Shown here piece after piece: positions 52,134 to 62,955 of a stretch of 64,000 bases of DNA (the first letter of the stretch is position 1; the number at the start of each line of letters is the position of its first letter). This stretch comes from Tetraselmis striata (Eukaryota; Chlorophyta; Chlorodendrophyceae; Chlorodendrales; Chlorodendraceae). A program made the position numbers and the translations under genes. Below the pieces are notes generated by a model. The model was not told where the DNA came from, searched no databases, and saw only the letters and a program-made list of their open reading frames with translations. The stretch is taken from the NCBI GenBank assembly GCA_006384855.1, contig VCJN01001211.1:152645-216644 (forward strand), written 5' to 3'.

Positions 52134-55100
52134 GGTCTCTTCCTTCCATACGCCTTGTCAACTGGCTCGCCCTCCCTGAGGCAAGCAAATGGCAGCCAGA
52201 GACCCGTAGAGCATCACGATGCCTAGCTTGTAGGGTTTGCATGTCAGCATTGCGCTCCCCGGTACTGACTCTGGCATGCCTTCCGCGGCGACCGGATTGA
52301 GCAGCTGCAGGCCCAGCTGTGGCTCCCGGCGCTGGACCCGCCGCCGGGCGTGACTGAGCTGGACACAATCGGCGGGTTTGGCTCGTTCGTCGCGTCCGAG
52401 ATGGTGGAAACAGGCAGCCCCATAGTCAAGCAGTTCTCGGTGAGTCGGCGCGCCGTCACCCCCCCCCCCCCCCCCCCCCCCCCACATCGCGCATCGGCCT
52501 GCAGAACTGATTGCGCAAAGGACCCGCGCGCTATATCTCAGCGGAGCCCCTCCTTGTCTCCTCCAGGGCTTTGTGGACTGGATGCTCAAGATGCTGCTCT
52601 GCTTCATCATCGGCTATGCGGTGTACGGCTGCCTGATGATGAACTACACGCTGAGGGGGCAGGACAAGTCGGCGGTCACCCTCACGCTGTCCTGGATCTT
52701 CCTCGGCCTCCTCAACGTCTTTGTTGCCATCCTGGTGCGGCTCCCAACGTTTCCCCAGCCGCGATCCAACCCCCCCCCCCCCCCCCCCCCCCGCCTCCTC
52801 CCCACACACTGACCGCCCTCATGCCCATCCCCATGATGGCCAGATGGTGGACGGCTTCTATCTCATTCGGTACTTCCAGAACGCTGCGGCATTCTGGTAC
52901 TTTTACAGCGCCCTCATCCTGCACACTCTCGGTGCCGACTTCTACGCCATCCGCCTTCTGCTGTTCCCAAGGTTTACCCCCGCCCTGCCCCTCCCCCTCT
53001 CCTCACAGAGACACAAATCTCTCCAACATTGTATTGCGTTTCCAGCGCTGCATCGCATCATTGTTGATGCCGCAGTATTATTGTTGACATCGCAGTATTG
53101 TTGATGTCGCTGTTTAAGATGTTTCTTCCAACAGTTCGTGCCGGAATGCATGCCGTGACATGTTTGCACCTTTCTTCCCGCCACAGATTCCGCTGGAATC
53201 ACAAGTACTCGATGTTGCAGTTCAGAGCGGGCAATCATGGCGGCGTATGCCGATGCTGCCGCCGCGCATGGACGCGCTTTAGCAACTGGATTGGCGAGGA
53301 CCCCGCCTTCCGCTACAGCCCCTGGATGCTGGCGGCCGTGCTGGCCGCCTTCCACGTGCTGCTCTTCTCGTTCTTCACGTCGCTCTTTAAGCTCATCGGC
53401 ATCTCGGACTGCCTCAAGGTTGGTGGCCCGCCGTCACTGCCCGTCCTGGTAGTACCCCCCCTGGGCCCCAGGGGAGCTGCATGAGGACGCTCTGAGGGCC
53501 GGCTGTGCCCATTTCTGCTGCCGTTGCCCGGCCCGCTAGGATGTCGATGTCTGCCTGACAGGCAAGCTCCTGGAGAACTTCTTCTTCATCCCCACGGAGC
53601 AGATCATCACGGCCGTGCGGGGGGGCAAGGAGATTGGCACCGACACTGCGCTAGCCAACTCGATGGAGGTGCACCCTGCCACCTTCTCCACCATGGCATG
53701 CCGCGGTCTAGCTCCTAACGTGCTAGCCGGTATATGCCAATGACATGATCCCCCTTACCTCTCCCCCCCCCCCCCCCTGCCCACAACACACACACATACG
53801 GTTGCCTGATCTGATACAGTCTTGCATGCTACATGTCTGTACCAGGTCATCTACAATGTGACGGAGCCGCTCCTGAGTCAGTTGGAAGCCATTTGCAACC
53901 AGACCGCCAACATGCCGGCTGACATGCAGGCTCGCCCCAACCAGCGCGCCCCCAGCCCCCAGCCCCCTCTCAAGCCTGCTTTCTACCGCTGCCGGTCACA
54001 CCACAGCGCCTGACCGGCTGCCCCTGATGATCCACCAGGCCGCTCTGGGCGCAGCGGCGGGCGAGGACGCGAGTGCCAACGCCACGATGGCGCTCTTGCA
54101 GCAGTCGCTCGCCAGCCTCTGCGCTACCAATGTGACGGATGCGGCCTCGATGCTGGCCGGCCAGCTGGACAATGTGACGCCCACCCACCGGCCTTCCACC
54201 CCCATCATGCCCCGCAGCAACACAGCGCGCATCGCACTGAGCTCGTCACGGCGATCGGTCCCCTTCTGCTGCAGGCCATCTACTCCGTGTTTGGGCCCGG
54301 TAATGGGCCGCTGGCAAGCAAGCTGGCGTCCGCCAAGGCTGCTGCGGAGGCGGCTTACGACAAGTACATGCAGGTGTGGCCGGGGCAAATCGAGCACCGC
54401 GCACGGCCTATGCCTGGATTGGCTCCTGCGCAGTCCAGTAAAAGTTAAGCTCGCCCCAGGACATCGGCCGAAGACGCCCCAGCACTTGACCTCTTGCGCC
54501 AACGGCAGTCGTAGGTCTGGCATAGCCCATAGACCATTGCCTCATTCGAACCCCGAAGGGCTATATGCATCAACCGGATAAACCCGCCGGGACACGCCGG
54601 GCCGATATTGCCGAAACACATCGACCAGGAATCGATCCCGAGACCTCTTGCACACGAGACGACCGCTCAGCCGAGCGGACAAGGAATGCACCTTGCGCAG
54701 TCCAGTATGGCACCTCAGGAGGCGGCATACCTCCACCCAGCCCGCAACGAGTCCCGAGCCTGGCTATTGCTGAGCATGGCACTTTGCCGGCCGCAGATCA
54801 ACTCGTTGCTGCAGGAGCTGGCAGACAGCTTCATAATCGGCGCAGTGCTGGGCTACACCATCGGCCTCGTCTGCGGTGTGTACGTTCTCATGCTCACCCT
54901 GGCGCAGTACAAGGCGCTGGTGAAAAAGATCAAGCGCGACACCATCGTGCGTGCATTCACGGTGCGGACCCGCCCACATGCGCATTCCGCATCATATGAC
55001 ATCGCCACACAATAGTCCAAGCTGGGTGTTTGTAGCATTGATGTACGGCACAGCTGGTGCAGCATTTCGTTCACCCCACACAGGTGGTACAATGCATCTA

Positions 55101-58100
55101 CTCCTCGGGACGGTGTGGCGACTGTGCGGCTCATTTCTACGTTTTGGGCATTATCGTGTATCGGCGTGTATCATTATTGGAAATGTGTGTAGAGGGTGTA
55201 CGGCCCCACAGGGGTCCGTGCGAAATGCCTGTGTATTGCAGCATTATACAGGGACAGTATGCAGAATCGCGGCCTCTACCCGGAACGCTCGAATCTTGTC
55301 CCAGTCACAGTCTAAACATAAACGCCGGCTCCCCAAGCAAGTATACACACACATGATAATAATCATGACAACAGCGGTAAGAATAATGATAATGATAAGA
55401 ATAATAATTTTAATGATAATAACAATAATGTGCCTTAAAGCTGTGCCTTGAAGCTCTCGTCCCTCATCATCATCAGCAGCATCTTCAATCTAACAGCCGC
55501 ATGTCGCAGGGCGACGCCCATCGCGAGACCGGCTTCAGCGTGGAGGAGATCCGGCGGACGAGCGACCTGCGCAACAGCGTGTACTTCACCGGCATCCTGG
55601 TCTCCACCGCGTTCATCCAGCTGCAGGTCGCGGGCGTGGTCATCACCGCGCTGGTCGCGGTGTTGCTGTACCGCCCGTTCTGGACGATGGTGCGCTGCCA
55701 TTCGTCCTCACCCTGCTGCTGCAGTGGCGAAACAGCCGACGGCAGGCAGCGCATGCCGGCGTGGTGAGGTCGATGCTTTGACTGCGTCCGCTGCAGGTTG
55801 TAGCGAGATTCTGGGGATATCTTGTCAGCATTGCCGTGGTAGTGATCTGCAACGTCGTCTTCATGAAGAAGTTCCTAGGGAGCCGGGTCACGGACGGCAG
55901 GTACAGCCGCAGATTGAAACATACATGCTGCCTTGCTTGCTAGCCTTGAAGTTGTAGCTCAAGGGGGTGCGGCCATCCTGTGAATGCTTGTCCTGCTACT
56001 GACTGCGAGTATGCCCTCCGCCGGCACTAACCTAACCTCCCCTAAGTCACCACCACCACCACGCTGCCCCCGCGATCACAGGAACATCAAGTCCATGCGC
56101 GGATGGGTGGCCTACTACATCATTTTCTCCTTTGCTCAGGTGGTGTTCGGGCTGCTGCTCGCCGTCACGCGCATCATCTGCCTCCTCATCACCTCCCTGA
56201 TTGCGCTGAACAGGTTCGCTCATGCGCACGCAGCCACCGCCCGCTCCACCCTCCTTCCTTTCTCGCCGCAACACCGTACCGCAGTGGCCACTGACTCGTG
56301 TGCACTACGCCCTCGATGCCTTGCCCGCCCTGATCGCCAGGCTGGACATCAATCTTTTTACGATTGGGCGAAACCTTGATAACGGGTACCGCTCCTTCAT
56401 GGGCATGGCGGCCATGGTTGAGGTATGCGGGTGGCGGATGCTTGCCCCGCTGTTAACCCTGCTGGGCGCGGCATCGGTACTAATTCCGCCCGGCCACAAC
56501 CCTTTTGATGCGCCGTGATAGGCCATGCAAGCCAAGGAACGCCGCTGCTGGAAGCAAATGAGGTGGGTGGTGGAGTGCTTTGGAGGGGTTGGGGGGGGAG
56601 GGGGGGGGGGGGGGGGGGCTACTTGTCGGTGCAGCAGACACCCGTTAGGCGCGTGATCACATTTGCCTAAGAAGCTGCCACTGTGATGCTCCGCGATGCC
56701 CTGTCAGGTACATCATCACAACACCGCGCTTCAAGGCTCTGAAGAGCCAGCTGCAGGGCGACTCGTCCATGGTCAACCGCCTGGGCGGCAGCGACGGCGA
56801 TGCGGGAGATGATGCCAGCCCGGAGATGAGATCAGGGGATGTAGCCCGCCAGGGTGCTCTGCTGGAGGAGCATGCCAAACATCATGGGACTCACTGGAGG
56901 TGAGATGGCCATCCGCCCTGAGGCTGCTCTGGTCGACCGTCACTTCTGATGGATGATGATACCATCAGAGCTGCACGCCGCATCTCAACTGCGAAGGCGG
57001 TGATGGCATCATGTAGGGCACATGTCCCATGTCCCATGTCAATCGATACCGGAGCAGCGTTTATTTAAATCAGCGTATCACCATTGCCGGTGCACAATAG
57101 CTTCCTTCTTTCCAAGCCTGAGAGGCTGCCCCCAAGATCATACATTTTTTACACCTCCCCTCCCCGTGTGCTCCATCAGCATGCCGCCATCCTCACCATG
57201 TAGCAAGGGCTCGTTCGAGGTGCTCCGGCATGCAGATGGTGCGTCGCTGACAGCTGTGCGCAACATTGGCTGATGGCAATGTTCCCGCAGGGGCCCAGCT
57301 GCAGCAAGCGCACGGGGTCGCGGTTCCGATGAGGCGCATTCCGTGCCGGTCATCGCGCCGCCCCTGTACGGCATGGCCGCCTCGGACGAGCCGAGCGAAC
57401 TCGATTCAAGCGACGCTCGCAGCGACAGCGGCAGCGACAGCGACACCGGGCGGCAGCCTTTGGCAATGCGGGACGCTCCCGTTGTCGCTGGCCCTACTGC
57501 CCAGGCTTCTCCGCCTCGCTCGAGTGGCCGGACATCGAATGATCCAGTGCAGCAGGTGCCGCCTGCCACTGCTCCACTGCCAGCTGCGCCCGAGCTGCCT
57601 CTTAAAATGAGATTCCATTATTGTTGCTTGTTGGTAATCATACCGTATCCACTATTTGGGTTCGTGGTTTATTATTATTTTGACTCCCCTCCCGGGAAGA
57701 GGGAAACGCTATACTTCTCTTGCAATACGTCAGAATACACCACGAGTACCATACGGATATTCCGACGCGTTGCTGCAAACTGTTCATTATTTCATAGGGG
57801 GCGACGCGAGAAAAAAATGTTGTTTACATGGGCGAGCTGCGAAAATCGATCGGGAAATTACCCGAAAAGTCACTAAGAAACGCCCATGACGCCAACAACA
57901 TTGAATGTTTCGGTAAGCAAGAAGCGCGCCTTGCCTGTCATAGGCTCCTGAATCAGAGCGGAATTCTGGCCATCATCATCGCCATACAGATGTGGATTGT
58001 TCTTTTTCCATTACCTGAACCTCATTTGCCTTTGCACAGGTCACCCTTGACGAGGGCGGTGATGGCCGTTTGTCAGCCAGCAATGTGGACCTTGGCGCAT

Positions 58101-58273
58101 CCGCTGCGCGAAAGCGTGCCGAAGCCAGGCGTGTAGAGAACAGCAACAGCAGCATTGTGAGCAGCAGCAGCATCAACAGCTTATCCAGTGGCATGCCGTC
58201 CGACAGCGATCTAGATGAGAACAGAGGCTTTGGGGACTTTGAGGGCGGCGACGGTAGCGGGCGCCAACAGTAG
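50497..58273 (+). CDS. Multi-pass membrane protein, STRA6-like
   Basis: About 22 exons, roughly 1,170 residues. Well-supported exons are 50497-50819, 51052-51121, 51307-51564, 51617-51775, 51912-52007, 52305-52439, 52567-52734, 52844-52971, 53187-53418, 53540-53668, 54275-54373, 54797-54961, 55510-55689, 55797-55900, 56082-56213, 56341-56422, 56522-56562, 56708-56899 and 58040-58273. Exons near 53846-53929, 54007-54173 and 57291-57632 have uncertain edges. A signal peptide (IPLTLVLVLVSLAGSSA) leads. About nine or more membrane segments follow, e.g. LLLLYLVFMVPFMVAGIIF and FIIGAVLGYTIGLVCGVYV, with several N-glycosylation sequons between them. The part LDINLFTIGRNLDNGYRSF and the later YIITTPRFKALKSQ align with the C-terminus of animal STRA6, a retinol transporter, which is only about 670 residues. 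The tail is serine/acidic-rich. Ligand and role in an alga are unknown. Confidence 0.62.
52053..52131 (+). repeat. CA microsatellite with adjacent C run
   Basis: About 38 CA repeats following a C homopolymer (52029-52052), in an intron of the STRA6-like gene. Confidence 0.95.
54374..54796 (+). other. Intron of the STRA6-like gene carrying a SINE
   Basis: Donor after YDKYMQ (CAG/GTGTGG), acceptor before INSLLQEL (GCCGCAG/ATC). Most of the intron is the SINE plus its target duplication. Confidence 0.8.
54441..54693 (-). mobile_element. tRNA-derived SINE with 14-bp target duplication
   Basis: On the minus strand: head TCGGCTGAGCGGTCGTC, box B-like GGATCGATTCCTGG, linker GGTTGATGCATATAGC, GGGGCGTCTTCGGCCGATGT and a short TTTTAC-type tail. 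It is flanked by TGCGCAGTCCAGTA at 54427-54440 and 54694-54707, an exact 14-bp direct repeat. Confidence 0.92.
54962..55509 (+). other. Intron of the STRA6-like gene
   Basis: Ends in an ATAATAATGATAA-type low-complexity stretch (55350-55440). No exon or known repeat is seen. Confidence 0.6.
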
Positions 58274-60220
58274 ATTGTAAGCGATCATGTGATATCTTAC
58301 TACTACTACCATGCCACCGACTCTGCGTTCGGAGTCGGTCTCTCCCAAAACGTATATAGAACTGCTTGGTGAGTGTGTAATAACGGAGCTGTCACATAGC
58401 GTCCATCCGTTAATCGCTAACTGCGTAAAACACAATTAATCGTTACATGGCGACTGTGTTGTGCTTTCTCGTCATTTGCCTATTTGCCTCATTACTTGGC
58501 ATCAGTACATGCCTGGTGCGGTCGCTTGCTCGGGATACACGCTTCGCACAAATACTATACATTATTTCCTTCCTTACATCGGTGACCTGCTGTCATCAGC
58601 AGAACTGTGACGCTGCTCACAAGTACTATTCGTGCGAACACAACGTGACGAGTCGCGTCACTGCCCGCCGGGCTCCTCATCGTAGTCCCGCCGCGAATTA
58701 CACGAAATCAATTAGGGACGACTCTCCCGGATGACCGCCAACCAGACACGAACACCGCGCCGATTTGCTTTCTCACAGACGAGTATCTGTAGAATCCAAA
58801 GCCGAGAATTGTTGGCTTGGTCCAAGAAAGCTTTCAGCTCCCTCTTCGAAGCCCCCGCAGCCTCCGCCTCCCGTCCCATCACGCGAGCGTCTGCATCGGA
58901 GATAGCCCACACTAGCCGCATAAGGCCGTCCTCTCATCCCCCCTCCGCGGACCACCGCGGCGTAGCGGGCTGGCGCACGAGCGCCGATAAGAAAGTGACC
59001 ACACTGGCGCGGGCGGAAGAAGGTACGTTGAAGCTGCCTCGGCCAAGCAAGTACGGACAAAAGTTGTGGGTCGAGTAGTTTGCTCTCGAGTAAATTGCAA
59101 AAGCGATAGTAAAAATCCAGCGCTAGAAGCAGCAAGGGGAATTTAACACAATCAAGCGGCCCGCAAGGCCGCAACCTACTGGTACTGGTACCCGCATCAC
59201 GACGCGCTTCTCGTGCTAACTAGCGACTAGTCTTCGCTACTGAGTGGGACCTGCTGTAGCGGCAGAGTCGCAGGTCGCTGCGGTAGTCGACCTGCAGTCG
59301 CAGGCTCGCAGCGACGCGGTACAGGTATCGGATCCTTTAGCGACTATAAATAAATCTGTCTACAGAAGGGATTCTCAGTTTAATGAAATGATCTGTAATC
59401 GCTGTATAAATAAGAACAATCGTACAGCGCACGAAAATGTGTTGAATGGGTCGGTTCGCGCATCCGCGTATTGTCATCGCGCCGAGCGACGATTCGCGAG
59501 CCGCCCCTGCAGCCATCAGATCGAATATATTACTCGTCGTTATCATTCTAAATTTATGTCGTACTCAATGCGCCACGCCCTTAGTAACGATACGATGCGC
59601 CACGCCCTTGGTAGCGATACGACGAGCCCGCGCCGCCAGCCAGTAGAATTACTACCGCCGCCTCACGCTGCCAGCGGGACATCAGTAAGGATTTATGCCG
59701 TACTAGTCGCTAGCTCATCGCGGGACAGCGCGGCGGCAGTAGCGCGACCGTTCGCTCAGCACGACGTCTCCGCTGCTGCTGTCGTAGTAGCATCTGTTGA
59801 ATATTGACCCAAACGGGCAGCTGCCTTCACCTAGCGACAGCTTCCGTAGACGTCGAGTAATCCTTAGAGCCTAGTCGCTGCTGCGCGTGATTGAGACACG
59901 CCACAACCCCTGACCGCGGCGACGGTGATGAGTCGTTAACGTGCGTCCGAGGGGACAGAGCTTGCTTCGCATCCCGTCACAATTCAGCTGTACATCGACC
60001 TCGTGTACTCACTAGTTGGTCGCTGGTGGCCCGCCGTCTCCGGAACAAGCAGCTGCGGTGTCGCCCGTAGCCTGTTTGCGCACGCACTGGCTAGTGCTGG
60101 GCGCTGAGCCCTCCCCCATCCGCGCCCCGGCCTCAACAATTATACCCAGAGGACCCCAGTACTCGTCGCCGTCTCGTCTGTGTCCGTGGTGCGTGTGTCG
60201 GTCGCGGCGCAGGTCCGACC
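58274..60220. other. Intergenic region, no gene resolved
   Basis: Open frames at 58447-58734 (plus, hydrophobic start), 58731-59078 (plus) and 58712-58921 (minus) have no recognised domain. A ~27-bp duplication (ATGCGCCACGCCCTT...) lies at 59569-59620. The upstream part of the protease gene should contain its promoter; no element is evident. Confidence 0.4.
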
Positions 60221-62165
60221 ATGGCGCGCGCCTCTGCAGTCTGCCGCCGCCGCCGGCCGCTCGCCCGCAGCGTGGCCGCCCACCTGGTGGCGGCCGCGCT
60301 GCTTCTGTGCCACTGGCGTGGCATCGCAAGCGGCTTCTTCACCCGGCGGGAGCCAAACCAGCCGGCGGGAGTTTCAGGTGCACTGCCCCCCACGTGTGAC
60401 ATGCAGGGGATAGAACAAGGCTGGGCGGGGGGCGACCCTGCTTGTGCCTCAAATTACGTTCGTTTTTTGCCATGCCTTAGCTGCCCGCATGGCCGCCACA
60501 CCCCCCATGCGGTGCCGGCGGGGCGCGGCTATGTGACCAACCTGCAGCTGTGTGCCGCTGTCTGTCTCCGCAGAGCAAATTGTGGGCGGACGCTTTGCAG
60601 ACCGCAGGCGCTACCCCTACATCGTCTCCCTGCGTGACCCCGCCACGCAGCGCCACCTCTGCGCCGGCGCGCTCATCAGGCCGACGATTGTCTTGACGGC
60701 CGCGCACTGCGTGGACGACCGCCGCAACGCCAACGCGGTGTACCGGCCTTTGGTGGCCACGGGCTGGGAGTGCGGTGCCAGATGCAGCGCGGAGGACAGG
60801 CTGGCCGCCAGGGAGGAGACCTCCAGCACGAAGAACACCGTCATCCATCCCCAATGGACAGGGTCCACCTTCAATGGTGGCGACCTGGCGCTGCTCTTCC
60901 TGGACAGCGCGATGACCAAGCCGCTGCTGCGCTATCACCCCCAGCGGGAGCTGCAGCCGTTCGAGGCACTTACATTTCTGGGGTGGGACCACGACGGCCG
61001 CGTGTCGGACAAGCTGAAGGTCGCCCAGCTTCCGTACCGCCCCAATGAGGCCTGCCAGTGGCTGTACCAGCAGATGGATGGCGTGGGCGGGGACTTCGCC
61101 ATCCGGGGCGACATGATGTGCGCCGGCGGGCTCGGGGACAAGACATGCAACGGCGACTCGGGCGGCCCGCTCATCCTGGCGGGCCGCACTCACCAGGAGG
61201 ACGTCATCGTCGGGATCCTGTCATTCGGCGCCGAAGACTGCCTGACCTCTGACACTCTACCCTCAGTCTTCGCCCGATTGTCCATGTATCAGGACGACTT
61301 GGTGGCCATTGCGCCGCCAGTCTACGGTGACCGGACACGCGCTATTGCTGCCGTCGCCCAGGCCCCCGCCGCGCCGGCCCCCACCCCAGCCCCCACCCCA
61401 GCCCCCACTTCCGGCCGCTTCGGCAATTTTCGCTTCCCCTACGTGGCCTCCCTGCGCGACCCCGCCACGCAGCGCCACTTCTGCTCCGGCGCTCTCATCA
61501 GCCCCACCGTGGTCCTGACCGCTGCGCGCTGCGTGGACGGCGATCCGCGCGTGCCGCGCGGGAAACGCGACGCGGTGCTGAAGCCCGCGGTCGTCATGGG
61601 CTGGGAGTGCGGCGATAGATGCAGTGCCGAGGAGAGGCAGCTTGCCCGGCTGGAATTCTCGACCACTTTGAGGACAGTGCCCCACGGGAGGTGGCGGGGC
61701 TCCGCCGCTGACAATGGCGACATCGCGTTGCTGTTCCTCGAGCGCCCGATGACCAAGCCGGTGCTGCGCTTCCTGCCCCAGCCGGAGCGGCTGAATGACC
61801 AGGACCTCACGTTTCTGGGATGGGAGCTGGACGCCAGCGGGCGCCTGCCGGATGGGCTCAAGGTGGCCCCGCTCCCGTACTGGCCGAGGGAGGCCTGCCA
61901 GTTGTTGTATCAGCAGAGGGAGGGCGTAGGCCAGGGGTTCATCCTCAGGGACATGATATGCGCTGGCAGTTTCGGGGACAGCTCGTGCAGTCACGACATT
62001 GGCGGGCCGCTGGTCATGGCGGGAGAGACATGCGGGGAGGATGTGGGCGTGGGGCTGATGTCATTCGGCGCGTTGAACTGCCAGGACGCCGACATTCCGG
62101 CGGTGTTCACCCAGCTGGCCATGTATGTGGGAGACCTGGCGGGTCTCGCCCCGCCAACCAGCTAA
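60221..62165 (+). CDS. Secreted tandem trypsin-like protein: one active and one dead S1 domain
   Basis: Two exons, 60221-60377 and 60574-62165, join in phase (TCAG/AG) to 582 residues. A signal peptide is likely (VAAHLVAAALLLCHWRGIASG). Domain 1 starts at IVGG (about residue 55) and has the complete chymotrypsin-family triad: TAAHC His97, GDLALLF Asp156 and NGDSGGP Ser248. A proline/alanine/threonine linker (about 307-333) follows. Domain 2 (about 334-580) is a clear paralogue (SLRDPATQRHFCSGALISPT) but has TAARC (His to Arg) and SHDIGGP (Ser to Ile, with the preceding GD changed), so it cannot be a serine protease; the Asp in GDIALLF is kept. Domain 2 also lacks an IVGG start. In domain 1 the residue before IVGG is Gln, not the usual Arg/Lys, and the position equivalent to trypsin Asp189 reads Lys242. 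The dead domain may bind ligands or regulate the active one. Confidence 0.93.
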
Positions 62166-62509
62166 TCAGCCCAGCCCCGGAGGCATGGCTGTGCAGCGCT
62201 TGCCCGAAGCGAGATGCAGTGCGGTAAAGCGAGGCGGCAAGTTGCTGAGGCACGAGGGGAGTGGAAGCACAGGCCCGGAGGGACGAGGAGCAGACAAGCC
62301 GCGCAAAGAAGCGCGGGGGCGGCATGGCGCAACTCGCTGCTGCGCGCGCTCACACTAGTAGTGCTATGTGTCATGCAAGTGCACTAATGTACTTTGCCTT
62401 GGCATCAATCTTACATCAACAGATAGGCGGCAGCGCATCGTACACGTCAGCTGGAGCACATACTCCCATAGCCCCCCCCCTCCCCCGGATGGTACACCGG
62501 CCCATCGCA
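62166..62509. other. 3' flank of the protease gene
   Basis: No exon recognised; presumably includes the 3' untranslated region. Confidence 0.4.
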
Positions 62510-62930
62510 CTCGTCAGAGTGTGCTCTGCCTACCAGCAGCCCATCGACGTACGAGCGTGCTTCTCGAGCAGCGGGCGAGGCCGGGGCTTGGTGAGCATGT
62601 CTGCTCTGTTGAGGTCGGTCGGAATAAACTCCACCCTGGCGACACCTGTCTCAGTATGGTCTCTGACGAAATGTCACTTCACGTCGATGTGCTTTCTGCG
62701 TTCACTGACCCGCATTGTGAGCATGGCTGATCGCGCCTTGATTGTCCTGCTCCCACATTGACAGTGGCTGCACATGACGACCGAGAATCCCGGAGACGAG
62801 AGGCTCAGGGTGAATACCGTCCTTGATTGCATTCACCAGTGCATCAGTCTTATCTTCGGCTGTCGATTACGCAATGCCGCCACCCGGTTCCTGGGTGATG
62901 TTGGGCATCAATGCGGACATGTAGCTGCAG
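62510..62930 (-). mobile_element. Fossil Ty1/copia retrotransposon fragment (3' end of pol)
   Basis: The minus strand reads as the C-terminal end of copia-type polyprotein: an RNase H-like stretch with DALVNAIKDGI and WEQDNQGAI, then RRKHIDVK and the copia hallmark NRADMLTKP. Only this end is present; the rest of pol, gag and long terminal repeats are not seen here. It is broken and looks old. Confidence 0.75.
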
Positions 62931-62955
62931 CAGGCGCCGTCATTGTGATAGCTAC

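Noticed and set aside
53930-54006. GC donor in the STRA6-like gene after ADMQ (CAG/GCTCGC)
   Set aside because: The reading phase does not match the next exon's acceptor, so I did not count it among the GC-AG introns.
58447-58734. 95-codon ORF with hydrophobic N-terminus
   Set aside because: No family, no conserved motif; could be chance in the 3' flank of the STRA6-like gene.
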